Positions 9,902 through 18,217 of a DNA stretch of 64,000 nt are shown piece after piece. Location of the stretch: the NCBI GenBank assembly GCA_020344215.1, contig CP070815.1:4456065-4520064 (forward strand). The letters run 5' to 3'. Numbering within the stretch: position 1 is the stretch's first letter; the number at the start of each line of letters is the position of its first letter. Below the pieces are notes generated by a model. It had not been told where the DNA came from. It ran no database searches and saw only the letters and a list, made by a program, of their open reading frames with translations. Both the position numbers and the translations under genes were made by a program. The stretch comes from Gemmatimonadota bacterium (GTDB lineage Bacteria > Gemmatimonadota > Gemmatimonadetes > Palauibacterales > KS3-K002).

Positions 9902-10119
9902 GGAGGGCTCGCGATCGTCGCGTTCCTCATCTCAGGGCTTTTCTTTTCGGTTTCCTCGGCGCGGGCACAGAACGGGGATAACCGCCCGCCAAAGAGAAGG
10001 ACTTCGCCGTTCTCTTTATCGTGGCAAACCGACCGGGTGTGGCGAAGCGCGAGGCAAGGGTGTACTTGCGCCGGGAGGGACCCACGCACGGCTACGGCGT
10101 CGTCGGGCTCGAGCATTAG
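9902..10119 (+). pseudogene. Possible remnant of a small secreted protein gene (frameshifted, no start)
   Basis: Positions 9902-9990 read as a signal-peptide-like stretch, LAIVAFLISGLFFSVSSARA followed by Q. After a frame change near 9995-10000, 10000-10119 reads DFAVLFIVANRPGVAKREAR and ends GYGVVGLEH before TAG. No ATG, GTG or TTG start was found for the first part. It may be a decayed gene or chance coding character in an intergenic region. Confidence 0.22.
9991..10017. terminator. Hairpin downstream of the nucleotide-carrier gene
   Basis: AAAGAGAA (9991-9998) and TTCTCTTT (10010-10017) are perfect inverted arms around an 11-base loop, about 110 bp after the stop at 9881. There is no clean U-run beyond the stem, so it may be a weak terminator or only a structured region. 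Confidence 0.3.
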
Positions 10120-10128
10120 CCGGCGTTG

Positions 10129-10269
10129 GGGTGGGTCGGCTTTGGGGGCGCTCTCGCTCCGCGTTCGCTCTCGCACAGGCTGCCTTTCCGGGCCAGGCCG
10201 CATCCGCTCACAAGCTACGCTCGCAGCACCGCCAAAGCCTCCCGACACTCCGCGCCGGCCAACCCGTTA
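10129..10269 (+). repeat. Dispersed repeat R2, left copy
   Basis: About 140 bp shares an ordered set of blocks with 11146-11284: GGGTCGGC, CTCTCGCTCCGCGTTCGCTC, GGGCC, CATCCGCTCACAAGCTACGC, CCTCCCGAC and GGCCGGCC-like ends. Both copies are in the same orientation and bracket the NlpC/P60 gene. A related, inverted piece is at 38883-38963. Confidence 0.75.
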
Positions 10270-10311
10270 AGTTCTACTTGGAGGCCCACGCTGACCCCAG
10301 ACCCCCACAGT

Positions 10312-11133
10312 TCACGGGAACAGGCGCCGCACCGAACCCAGACGATCGGCTAGCGATCGCTGCAGTTCCGAGTCACCAGCGAGGTCGTCGGCCATGACTT
10401 CACCGTTGGCTTCAGCGGCGTGGAGGATCTCGGAACCACCCAGAGACAGAGCGACGTGAACGATCCGCTCTGACTGCTTGCCCCGGAAGAAGAGCAGGTC
10501 GCCGGCTCGCAGCGCCCTGAACCGGGAACCGTGGTCGATCGGTTCACCGACCTCCGCCTGCTGGCAGCTGTCGCGAGGAAGCAGGAAACCGTGCAGTCGA
10601 TAGACCGACTGGACGAAGCCCGAGCAGTCGGCGCCCCAGCGTGTGCGGCCGCCCCAGATGTATGGCACTCCAAGCCACTGCCAGGCAGTCGCCGCCAGCG
10701 CTTCCGCCTCAGCCGGGAATCGGCTTGCCCGCTCGTCCCACTCGACCCACCGCCCTTCAACCAAGCGCCCCTCGCGCCCATCCGGCAGGCGCGCCGAGTC
10801 GCCGATCACGGCGACCCGGGCGCCCCAGGGCAGCCGCGTGAGAACACGGCCCGCCTCATCGGCCAACGTCGCATCGAGTGACACGGCCGGGCGTCCGCCG
10901 GGGTCATCCCACCAGGCCTCGGCCCGCTCCCGGTCGCAGTAGATGAGCCCACCCTCCTGCACCCAGCCCTCATAACGGTCCTCGCCGCTGACCCACGCCC
11001 AGTCGTCGCTGCGCCCCAGCACTCGGAGGCTCGCCCCAAGCGTCTCCTGCGATGCCTGCTCGGCCCGTACGTTCGGCTCTGACCTCACCGGGACGAGTGC
11101 CGCCCGTACCAGCGCGTGAAGTGTCTCGGTCAT
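10312..11133 (-). CDS. NlpC/P60 peptidoglycan hydrolase with SH3-like N-terminal domains
   Basis: The 273-residue product has two SH3-like modules (about residues 10-70 and 80-135) and a C-terminal NlpC/P60 domain (about 140-273). The catalytic Cys lies in ADCSGFVQ, the His in RIVHVALSLGG and a third polar ligand in EILHAAEANG. The family cleaves D-glutamyl-meso-DAP or similar bonds in cell-wall peptides and YkfC-like members recycle peptides. No signal peptide is visible, so it may be cytoplasmic as in YkfC-like recycling enzymes. The gene sits alone between two direct copies of repeat R2. Confidence 0.88.
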   Translation of the reverse strand: MTETLHALVRAALVPVRSEPNVRAEQASQETLGASLRVLGRSDDWAWVSGEDRYEGWVQEGGLIYCDRERAEAWWDDPGGRPAVSLDATLADEAGRVLTRLPWGARVAVIGDSARLPDGREGRLVEGRWVEWDERASRFPAEAEALAATAWQWLGVPYIWGGRTRWGADCSGFVQSVYRLHGFLLPRDSCQQAEVGEPIDHGSRFRALRAGDLLFFRGKQSERIVHVALSLGGSEILHAAEANGEVMADDLAGDSELQRSLADRLGSVRRLFP

Positions 11134-11145
11134 TCTCTAGCTCCT

Positions 11146-11284
11146 GGGGTCGGCGTCGGGGATCCTCTCGCTCCGCGTTCGCTCTTGCACGGGCCACCAT
11201 CTCGGCCGGGCCACATCCGCTCACAAGCTACGCTCGTAGGGCCCCCGGTGCCTCCCGACCGTACAGGCCGGCCACCTTCGTAAG
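11146..11284 (+). repeat. Dispersed repeat R2, right copy
   Basis: This is the second direct copy of the roughly 140-bp element, beginning just after the NlpC/P60 start codon and running into the gap before the EamA gene. The strongest blocks shared with the left copy are CTCTCGCTCCGCGTTCGCTC and ACATCCGCTCACAAGCTACG (one base differs in the latter). Confidence 0.75.
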
Positions 11285-11397
11285 CCAGGCTCGACGACCT
11301 GGCCTCCCCTTCGTGCACCGCTTGTCTTCAGGCCGCGACGAGGTATGTTCCGAGCCGCCGATCCAGGTCAGAAGCGACAGCCAATATCAGACCATCA

Positions 11398-12336
11398 TTG
11401 AGACAAGGACAGCCTGACCAGTCAAGTTCCTCGCAGGGGGCGACCTACGTGGCCCTGGCGATTCTCATCTTCATCTGGGCCTCCAACTTCTCAGTGCTCA
11501 AGTTCGCCTTGCGCGAGATGTCGCCGCTGGCCTTCAACGGCGTGCGCTTCACGCTCGCCTCGATCCTCCTCTGGGTGACCGTGAAGGTTGGGGGCCGCAC
11601 GACCGCGATCGACCGACGCTACTGGCCGGCACTGATCGGGCTCGGCTTCCTCGGCAACACGATCTACCAGATCCTCTTCATCTACGGCATCGACTGGACG
11701 CTGGCCGGGAACGCGAGCCTCATGCTCGCGGCCACGCCCATCTTCACTACGCTGCTCTCGATCGCCTTCAGACAGGAGCGAGTCGCCTCGATGGCGTGGA
11801 CGGGTGTGGTCATCTCGGTCGTCGGTATCGGGCTCGTCGTCTGGGGCGGCACACAGGCGGTGAGTTTCAGCGCGACCACGGTGCGCGGCGACCTGACCGT
11901 GCTGGCCGCCGCGGCAGCCTGGTCCGCCTACACGGTCGGCTCGAGCCCGCTCGTGCGACGCTACGGCGCGCTGTCCGTGACGGCCGTCACCATGTGGATC
12001 GGGGGTCTCGGACTGCTCGTCGTGTCGGTGCCGTCTTTCCTCGCTCAGGACTGGTCGGCTGTGCGGCCCGTCTCCTGGCTGGCGCTCTTCTACAGCGGCG
12101 CCTTCGCCATCGCGCTGGCCTACTTCATCTGGTACTACAGCATTCGCCAAATCGGTAATACGCGAACCGCGGTCTACTCGAACTTCATTCCAGTGGTCGC
12201 GCTGGTCATCGCCTGGTTGACGTTGGGCGAGACGCCCACCTGGTTACAGATGCTGGGCGCGGGCGCGATCGTCGGCGGTACGATCCTGGTCCGCCTGGGC
12301 AGGATCGAGCGGTCGGAGGTTACCCCGGCTGAGTGA
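11398..12336 (+). CDS. EamA-family (DMT) transporter
   Basis: About ten hydrophobic helices in 312 residues and two EamA repeats identify a drug/metabolite transporter of the RhaT/YdcZ type: the first repeat begins ALAILIFIWASNFSVLKFAL and the second LTVLAAAAAWSAYTVGSSPL. The C-terminus carries ALVIAWLTLGETPTWLQMLG, a conserved end pattern of the family. Substrates range from amino acids to nucleosides and cannot be told here. The start is uncertain: TTG at 11398 gives the longest form, while a GTG near 11449 behind GGGGGCG is possible. It is flanked by unrelated genes. Confidence 0.88.
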   Translation: MRQGQPDQSSSSQGATYVALAILIFIWASNFSVLKFALREMSPLAFNGVRFTLASILLWVTVKVGGRTTAIDRRYWPALIGLGFLGNTIYQILFIYGIDWTLAGNASLMLAATPIFTTLLSIAFRQERVASMAWTGVVISVVGIGLVVWGGTQAVSFSATTVRGDLTVLAAAAAWSAYTVGSSPLVRRYGALSVTAVTMWIGGLGLLVVSVPSFLAQDWSAVRPVSWLALFYSGAFAIALAYFIWYYSIRQIGNTRTAVYSNFIPVVALVIAWLTLGETPTWLQMLGAGAIVGGTILVRLGRIERSEVTPAE

Positions 12337-12489
12337 AGAGGCCAACTCCGGATCGGGAACGGCCGGGAGGACGCTCGCTTCGAATACCAAATGTAGAATT
12401 ACGAATACTGAGCTCCGAGGGCCTTGGTCGTTCAGCTGTCGGGCGTCGCGCGACATTGAGCGAGATGACTCCTTAGCACCCCCTCACCC

Positions 12490-13920
12490 TCACGGGCCGG
12501 TCTCGAGATCGACGAACCGAACCAGGTCCATGAACTGGAAGCGACCGTCGTGGTGCCAGTGAGGCGTCGGCCATGCCGCTTCTCCTATCGGGACCACGCG
12601 GGTAGCGCCGACGGCGCCGAGCTGCCCCGCGAGCGCTTTCACTTGGTCCCCCTTCCCGGCGATGGCCACGGTCTGCAGGTGAGCACCCACCTTATCGAGC
12701 GCCGACACCGCTTCACCCAGATCATCGACGGAACGAACCTGGATCACCCGGTTGAGCGGCGACGGCTCGAACTGCGCACGCTCCTCAACGATCACCGTCC
12801 ACTCGGTGCCCTGTTCGCTGGCGAGGACCGTGGCGCCGCGGATCTCCGCATGCGCCCGTAGTTGATGGATGAGCGCCGATTCGCCGGGCGTCATCGCGCC
12901 ACGTGGGATCTCCCGCGACAGCCCATCCAGCGCCTCGGCGAGATACTCGGCATACTCGAGCGGGCTGACGGCCCCACCCGCCTCGATGTAGATCGTGTGT
13001 GGCGAGACGCACCCCTGCTGGTCGAACGTCACGACGTCCCGCGCCGCGTTCTCCGCCAGCTGCCGGGCAGCTTTTCGGCTCAGAGCGTTACGCGACACCA
13101 GCGCCGCGCCCACCCGGTTCGGGTAGCCGAGGAAGCGGACTCGCGGCGGTACCCGACACGCGATATCGCCGACCGCCTCGTCGCTACCGTAGGCGATGAC
13201 GGCGCCGGCCTCAGAGAACGCCACCGCCTCCAGGTCTTCCGAGCCGCCCGGCCAGTAGCCCACCGCCAGGCAGCTCGCGAGCTCCGCATCCTCCTCGGCC
13301 AGCGCCCTGGCGAAGCAGACCGCGAAGTACGGCTCGCCCGCCGCCGTCTTACCGAAACTCGCCGACTTCACACACAGCGCCCGGATCAGGCTGCTCACCG
13401 AAACCCCGGGGATGTTACCGCTGAAGACGTGCACGGTGAGCGGCGGACCGAATGCGCGCTGCATTCCGCCCGTCGGCCGCGGCTGAAAGTCGTCGAGCAC
13501 CTCGAGGACCCCAAACTCGTCCTCGAGCGCGGCGCGCAGCCCGTCAGCCTTCCACCCGGCGCCCATTCGCTCAAGCCCGATTTCGATCATCGGGCGCGAG
13601 TAGCCTGTGAGTTCCGGGAGAATGCCGGCCAGCTCGTCGTAATACTGCTCGCCCGGCGTAGTGAGGCGGCGCGCCGCTCTGCCGATCGTCTCGATGATGT
13701 CGATCACCGGCCGCTCGGCGAGCAGGTCAGCGCGCTTCTGGCGCAGCCCGGCGAGCAGCTCTCGCAGCGTATGTGGCGTGAAGGTGGGAATGCGCATCGG
13801 GATATGCCCCGGCCCGAATGCGCGTTCACGGACCTCGAGCCCGCTATCACCGAAGGGGCCAGCCGCCTGGCGCGGCTGCTCGGGCATCCAGAAGGCGTCT
13901 AGCGCTGCGCGTTCAGCCAT
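12490..13920 (-). CDS. luxC: LuxC-family acyl-CoA/acyl-protein reductase
   Basis: I start it at ATG 13920, which overlaps the end of the luxE-like gene by 22 bp; an ATG at 13887 is an alternative. The 476-residue protein matches the LuxC fold: an N-terminal helical part (LRELLAGLRQKRADLLAERP), 'VHVFSGNIPGVSVSSLIRAL', 'VIAYGSDEAVGDIACRVPP', and the catalytic cysteine motif TFDQQGCVSPHTIYIE. LuxC uses NADPH to reduce an activated fatty acyl group to an aldehyde. With its luxE partner it forms the core of a fatty acid reductase, but no luciferase genes (luxAB) or luxD occur in the window, so light production is not implied. Confidence 0.88.
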   Translation of the reverse strand: MAERAALDAFWMPEQPRQAAGPFGDSGLEVRERAFGPGHIPMRIPTFTPHTLRELLAGLRQKRADLLAERPVIDIIETIGRAARRLTTPGEQYYDELAGILPELTGYSRPMIEIGLERMGAGWKADGLRAALEDEFGVLEVLDDFQPRPTGGMQRAFGPPLTVHVFSGNIPGVSVSSLIRALCVKSASFGKTAAGEPYFAVCFARALAEEDAELASCLAVGYWPGGSEDLEAVAFSEAGAVIAYGSDEAVGDIACRVPPRVRFLGYPNRVGAALVSRNALSRKAARQLAENAARDVVTFDQQGCVSPHTIYIEAGGAVSPLEYAEYLAEALDGLSREIPRGAMTPGESALIHQLRAHAEIRGATVLASEQGTEWTVIVEERAQFEPSPLNRVIQVRSVDDLGEAVSALDKVGAHLQTVAIAGKGDQVKALAGQLGAVGATRVVPIGEAAWPTPHWHHDGRFQFMDLVRFVDLETGP

Positions 13921-15014
13921 TGGTCCATGGCGATGGAACAACCGCGGAGCTCGGCGCCCGCCGCCCGTCCCAATAGCTCGAACCCCCCTACGCCGGCGAC
14001 CCCGAGGTCGTCGGTCTGTATCGCCGCCACCGAATCGAGATTGGCCAAATCGAGGTGTCTGAGCAAGCCGACCCGGCCTTCCGCACACGGCTCCAGCGTT
14101 TCCGGGTCGACGACCTGAGTGCGGACCCAGGGCGGTACGACCTTGTAGCGCAGCGCGGGTGACCGCCCGCGAGCACGCTCTCGCAGCACGTTGTCGTAGA
14201 ACTGCGAGCACATCTCGGTCATGCCGTACTCGGCAACGCAGTAGAACGCCGAGAGCCCGAGGCCGTCCACCAGCATCTTGTAGAATTCCTCCCTCGGAAT
14301 CTCACGGCCCCGCCGCTTGAAACCGCCCGTCTCCATGATGCGGGAGCCGGGCGGCAGACGGAAGCGCCGGCCACGCTCGTCCATAGCCTCCAACAGGTGA
14401 GCGAACGCGGCGGCCGTCCCCAGGAGCGCCACAGGCCTCGCGCCCGCCTCGCTCTCGGCAAGCGCCGCTTGCAGCTCGACGAGGCGAAGGCCGTCCGCAT
14501 CGGCGAAGTGAGCGCTACCGTTCGCCCCGAACTCGCGCCGCACTCTCTCCAGCATCCAGGTGAGCGACGAGTCAGGCGCGCTATCAAGGGTGGGGCCGAG
14601 GACGAGCATCGGCAGCCGAGCGCCATCAGGAAGCACGTGCCCCTGAAAGTTGACGAGCGCCGAGGCCTCGTAGAGGGCCAGGTCCCGGACATGGTGGGCG
14701 CCGCGGTTCTCCGGACCCTGGGTCGTACCGCTGGTCCGGAACACTACCTCCACGTCACCCGGATCGCCGCAGACCAGCGGCGCCGCCTTGAAGGCTGCGG
14801 TGGGGACCGCCGGGATCTCGGTCCAGCGAGCCACGCTGTCGGGGGTCCGCCCCCGCCGCTCGCAAAACCGGCGATACGGCTCGGCCTCCGCGAACTGATA
14901 CCGAAAGACCTCGAGCGCCAGCCGCTCAAAGCCCTCCTCATCGGCCGGCGCCCGGGCGCCCCGCCCGACCAGCTCCAGGACCTCGGCACGGAGAGCATCG
15001 CGCACTTCCATCAC
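13899..15014 (-). CDS. luxE: LuxE-family acyl-protein synthetase
   Basis: The 371-residue protein is a member of the AMP-forming LuxE family. It shows VVFRTSGTTQGPENRGAHH (nucleotide-binding loop), METGGFKRRGREIPREEFYKM, and AEYGMTEMCSQFYDN, followed by a C-terminal 'LDLANLDSVAAIQTDDLG'. LuxE activates a fatty acid with ATP, holds it as an acyl-enzyme, and passes it to LuxC. The gene overlaps luxC and is certainly co-translated with it. The pair could supply long-chain aldehydes for lipid or secondary metabolism. Confidence 0.86.
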   Translation of the reverse strand: MMEVRDALRAEVLELVGRGARAPADEEGFERLALEVFRYQFAEAEPYRRFCERRGRTPDSVARWTEIPAVPTAAFKAAPLVCGDPGDVEVVFRTSGTTQGPENRGAHHVRDLALYEASALVNFQGHVLPDGARLPMLVLGPTLDSAPDSSLTWMLERVRREFGANGSAHFADADGLRLVELQAALAESEAGARPVALLGTAAAFAHLLEAMDERGRRFRLPPGSRIMETGGFKRRGREIPREEFYKMLVDGLGLSAFYCVAEYGMTEMCSQFYDNVLRERARGRSPALRYKVVPPWVRTQVVDPETLEPCAEGRVGLLRHLDLANLDSVAAIQTDDLGVAGVGGFELLGRAAGAELRGCSIAMDQWLNAQR

Positions 15015-15150
15015 CGCCCAAGATAGGTGCCGAGGCGCCGGCGGTCACGCGGAGCACGGCCGTCACCTCGCCCTGGGATATGTCGGTGTCTTGTTGCTGT
15101 GGAGTGATGCGGCTGGTGTGTCGATCGCCTGGAAGCGCCGGGGCTCGGAT

Positions 15151-15990
15151 CTAGCCCTGCTTCGAGCCCTCCTCGTCCTCGCCCTCCTCCTCGCCCTCGC
15201 CCTCCTCCTCGTCCTCCTCCTCGCCTTCGTCCTCGCCCTCGTCCACCACTTCCTCCGCCCTTAGCGCCCTAGCCGCCGCCTCGGGATCGAAGAGGAGGCT
15301 CTCGAACTCGTCGGCACCCATCTCTCCCGTCGGGGCCTTAATCTCGAAGCCCGTTTGCGCCGCCCTTCGCAGCTCTTCTGGGGTGAGCATTGCCGCGAAG
15401 ACGACCGGGGTCCAGCCGGCCGCACGGACCCCTTCGCTGGCCTTCCCCTCACGCACCCGCTCGGCGGCCTCCTCGTCTTCCAGCGCGATCAACTTCTCGG
15501 CCAGGAACGATCGGAACTCGGGCCGGTCCACGTACTGGGCCATGAGCAGGAGGTGCTGAACGGCCAGCGGCTTGAGATCGGCCTCGATCGACGCCGTGGT
15601 GTACGCCTCGATGTGCTCGCGCGCGATCTCCAAGAAGCCCTTCCCCAGGCACAGCCAGGCCAATGTGCGGCGCGTGCGAATCACCTCGGGAACCACGCGG
15701 ATGATCTTCCGGCACACCGCCATCGCGTTGTCATACTCCCCGGACTGCAGGTAGGCGTCGATGGCTTCGCCGTACCGCCGCAGCGCGCCCTGCCGGTCAC
15801 CCTTCACCAGATAGAGATCGCCGGCACGGTTGAGCAGTCGGGCGGCCTCGTAACCGTGACCGATCTTCTTGAGCTCCTGCTCGATCCGGTCCAGATCGTC
15901 ACTCGCCATGACCGCGGCCGTGGAACCCCGATTCTGGCCCCGCTCTGAGCCGCCGAACAGTCGTTTTAGGAATCCGAGCATCAAAGGCAT
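15151..15990 (-). CDS. TPR protein with acidic C-terminal tail
   Basis: This 279-residue soluble protein begins MPLMLGFLKRLFGGSERG. Residues about 35-190 form alpha-helical TPR-like repeats (AARLLNRAGDLYLVKGDRQGALRRYGEAID; SGEYDNAMAVCRKIIRVVPE). The last about 35 residues are nearly all Glu, Gly and Asp (GEEEDEEEGEGEEEGEDEEG). It probably mediates protein contacts; nothing ties it to a pathway. The tail is encoded by a low-complexity CTC/CTCGTC tract at about 15166-15240, which could be prone to length change. Confidence 0.7.
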   Translation of the reverse strand: MPLMLGFLKRLFGGSERGQNRGSTAAVMASDDLDRIEQELKKIGHGYEAARLLNRAGDLYLVKGDRQGALRRYGEAIDAYLQSGEYDNAMAVCRKIIRVVPEVIRTRRTLAWLCLGKGFLEIAREHIEAYTTASIEADLKPLAVQHLLLMAQYVDRPEFRSFLAEKLIALEDEEAAERVREGKASEGVRAAGWTPVVFAAMLTPEELRRAAQTGFEIKAPTGEMGADEFESLLFDPEAAARALRAEEVVDEGEDEGEEEDEEEGEGEEEGEDEEGSKQG

Positions 15991-16158
15991 ATGCGAGCCG
16001 TTACGGGCAATACTCCCCTTACCCGACCGCTACGACCGGGTCGTAGATCGCTTGCGACGGCGGGAGACCGCGGCTCAAATTAGACCGGCCTGCGCAGGGG
16101 GTCAACTAGAGGCGAGGGTACAGGCGCGGGCCGTCACCTCAAACCGTCGGGAGAGTCA

Positions 16159-16380
16159 ATGCACGTCAGCATCGAATACTGCGTCGTTTGAAACTACGGG
16201 CCACGGGCCGCCAGTTTGGCGGACGAGCTCCGTAAACGCTACACCGATATCGAGATCGAGCTGATCGAAGGGAGCGGCGGCGCTTTCGAGCTGCGCCGCG
16301 ACGGGGAGGTCATCTTCTCCAAGCTCGGCGTCGGACGGTTTCCCGAAACCGAGGAGGTCTTCGAGCTTTTGGACGGATGA
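16159..16380 (+). CDS. SelW/Rdx-family selenoprotein (in-frame UGA read as selenocysteine)
   Basis: Reading the TGA at 16189-16191 as selenocysteine gives one 73-residue protein from ATG 16159 (behind GGGAGAG) to TGA 16380. It begins MHVSIEYCVVU and continues NYGPRAASLADELRKRY, IEIELIEGSGGAFEL, RRDGEVIFSKLGVGRFPE and TEEVFELLDG. This matches the SelT/SelW/SelH (Rdx) fold: the CxxU/CxxC redox motif at the first strand-helix turn, the GxGGxFE turn and the SK..GRFPE end. The part after the UGA has the conserved family sequence, so the UGA is not a random stop. A hairpin with a GU-containing loop begins 16 bases after the UGA. These proteins are small thioredoxin-like redox factors. It would need selA, selB, selC and selD elsewhere in the genome. 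Confidence 0.85.
16192..16222 (+). promoter_or_regulatory. Bacterial SECIS-like hairpin after the UGA codon
   Basis: CCGCC (16208-16212), loop AGTTT and GGCGG (16218-16222) form a perfect 5-bp GC stem. The loop starts 22 nt after the UGA, inside the spacing known for bacterial SECIS elements, and contains the GU pair that SelB recognises in known elements. It sits inside the coding frame, as bacterial SECIS elements do. Confidence 0.6.
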
Positions 16381-16404
16381 GCGCCAAGGCGGTCACCGAG
16401 CGGG

Positions 16405-16680
16405 CTAGTCCCAGTAGCGCTCCGGATCGTCCCACGTCTCCGTCCAGAACCGCTCCTCCTCCTTAGCGATCTGCTCCAGATCGAGGGCACGCTCCGGGAC
16501 GCTCTGCTCGCTCAGCATCCCCCGCTCGATGATCTGGTCGATCATGTCATCGCTGAGCCAGCCCTCCCGGGGAGGGATTCTCAGGCGGCGCCGGCGCACG
16601 ATCGCCAGATACCCTCCGAGGATCAGAAGAGCGATCGCTGCCAAGGACAGGATGGCGCCGAGCCAGTAGTAGACCGTCAT
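16405..16680 (-). CDS. Small single-span membrane protein
   Basis: The ATG at 16680 gives 91 residues: a hydrophobic span (YYWLGAILSLAAIALLILGGYLAI), an Arg-rich stop-transfer (VRRRRLRIPPREGW) and an acidic soluble tail (DMIDQIIERGMLSEQSVPERALDLEQIAKEEERFW). A TTG 15 bp upstream is a less likely start. It is convergent with the selenoprotein gene (24 bp apart) and divergent from the membrane protein at 16791. No known family is recognised. Confidence 0.6.
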   Translation of the reverse strand: MTVYYWLGAILSLAAIALLILGGYLAIVRRRRLRIPPREGWLSDDMIDQIIERGMLSEQSVPERALDLEQIAKEEERFWTETWDDPERYWD

Positions 16681-16790
16681 ATTCCTGCTGCACAAGATAT
16701 GTGGGAGACGGCGCGCCGAGACGCCTGTACTTATTAATTCGCCCGCTCGCCGTCGTTGTCAATCGCTGCGCGCACCTCGTCAGGTAGCCC

Positions 16791-18215
16791 ATGAGAGTGA
16801 GCAACGCCGTCGGCTACGGCTGTTTCGTCGTGTTCCTGACACCGTTCTGCGCGGTCGGTATCTTCGCGGCCTTCAAGGCGTTACAGGCTGCGTTCGCCGC
16901 CGAGTGGGGCGATGCCGGCCTGTTCCTGATCTTCGCTCTAGCCTTCGGAGGCGTCGGGTTCGCCTTGCTGGCGGCCCTGATCCACGGTCGCAAGAAGCAG
17001 CGGGAGCTGGACCGACGGCAGGAAGAGCATCCTTCGGAGCCCTGGCTCTGGCGGTCCGACTGGGCCGCCGGCCGCATCGAAGAGTCGTCGCGGCGTACGA
17101 TGTTCGCCGCCTGGGCGTTCGCCGGGTTTTGGAACCTGATAGCCTATCCGGCCTCGATCGCCGCCATCCTCCAGGGATACTTCGAGGAGGGGCAGAGGGC
17201 GGCGTTGCTCGCCCTGGCCTTCCCGCTGGCGGGGGCCGGGCTGCTGATCTGGGCCATCCGGGCCACGGTCCGCTACCGCAAGTTCGGCATCTCGGTGTTC
17301 CGGATGGCTGGCGTCCCAGGCGTCATTGGCCGGAAGCTGGAGGGCGTCGTCCTGACGAACACCCAGGTCCGCCCGGACGACGGGTTTCACATCACACTCA
17401 CCTGCGTCAACCGCATCACGACCGGGTCCGGCAAGAGCAGATCGACGAAGGAGATGACCCTCTGGCAGGATGAGCGCACGCTCCGACACGTGGGTCACGT
17501 CGGCGGTAGGGCCACCGCCATCCCGGTCCTGTTCCGCCTGCCGCCCGACGCCAGGCAAACCGACAACGCCGACCCTAACAACGAGGTCGTCTGGCGGCTC
17601 GAGGCGCGCGCGACGGTGCCGGGTGTCGATTACGACGCGAGATTCGACGTGCCGGTCTATCGCACGCCGGAGAGCGACATCCCGTTACCGTCAGAAGAAG
17701 AGGAGGCGCTCGATTCTCTCGTCCGAGAGTACCGGCAGCCGCCCGACTCTCGCATCGTCGTCACGCAACACGTCCGACGCACCGAGATCTATTTCGCGCC
17801 GGCCCGCAATCCCGGCGCTGCCACCGGCGTCACAATCTTCTTCCTAATCTGGACCGCCATCACGGTAGCGCTGCCGCGACTCGGCGCCCCGATCATCTTC
17901 CCCATCGTCTTCGGCCTATTCGACGTCCTGCTGTTCATCGCCGTCTTCCAGCTCTGGCTCGGTAGCACCAGGGTCGTCCTGACCCACGGCGCGGCGCGGA
18001 TTAGCCACAGCCCGCTTGCTCGCACGCGCACCATCTCTGCCGATGACATCGATGACGTGACGCTGAAGATCGGCATGCAGGCAGGCAACCGCCCCTACTA
18101 CGACATCCAGATCGTGCGGAGCGACGGCAAGAAGCTCTACGCGGGACGCTCGATCAGGGACAAGCGGGAAGCAGAGTGGTTGGTGGAGCGGATGAAAGAA
18201 GCGCTGGGACTCTGA
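16791..18215 (+). CDS. Multi-span membrane protein of unknown function
   Basis: The 474-residue protein has two N-terminal spans (about residues 8-65), two more at about 105-160, a soluble beta-rich domain (about 170-335, with RKLEGVVLTNTQVRPDDGFHI and VYRTPESDIPLPSEEEEAL) and two C-terminal spans (about 345-385) followed by a short PH-like end (RTISADDIDDVTLKIGMQAG). The beta-rich domain between membrane pairs resembles DUF3592-type proteins, but I cannot confirm that. It is a single gene, divergent from 16405-16680 and ending 2 bp from a convergent lipoprotein gene. Confidence 0.7.
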   Translation: MRVSNAVGYGCFVVFLTPFCAVGIFAAFKALQAAFAAEWGDAGLFLIFALAFGGVGFALLAALIHGRKKQRELDRRQEEHPSEPWLWRSDWAAGRIEESSRRTMFAAWAFAGFWNLIAYPASIAAILQGYFEEGQRAALLALAFPLAGAGLLIWAIRATVRYRKFGISVFRMAGVPGVIGRKLEGVVLTNTQVRPDDGFHITLTCVNRITTGSGKSRSTKEMTLWQDERTLRHVGHVGGRATAIPVLFRLPPDARQTDNADPNNEVVWRLEARATVPGVDYDARFDVPVYRTPESDIPLPSEEEEALDSLVREYRQPPDSRIVVTQHVRRTEIYFAPARNPGAATGVTIFFLIWTAITVALPRLGAPIIFPIVFGLFDVLLFIAVFQLWLGSTRVVLTHGAARISHSPLARTRTISADDIDDVTLKIGMQAGNRPYYDIQIVRSDGKKLYAGRSIRDKREAEWLVERMKEALGL

Positions 18216-18217
18216 GC

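Noticed and set aside
9991..10017. Strong rho-independent terminator
   Set aside because: The stem is AT-rich with no U-run; kept only as a low-confidence hairpin.
12862..13902. Long plus-strand open frame antisense to luxC
   Set aside because: Its product is Arg-rich and low in conserved features; the minus strand holds the luxC motifs.
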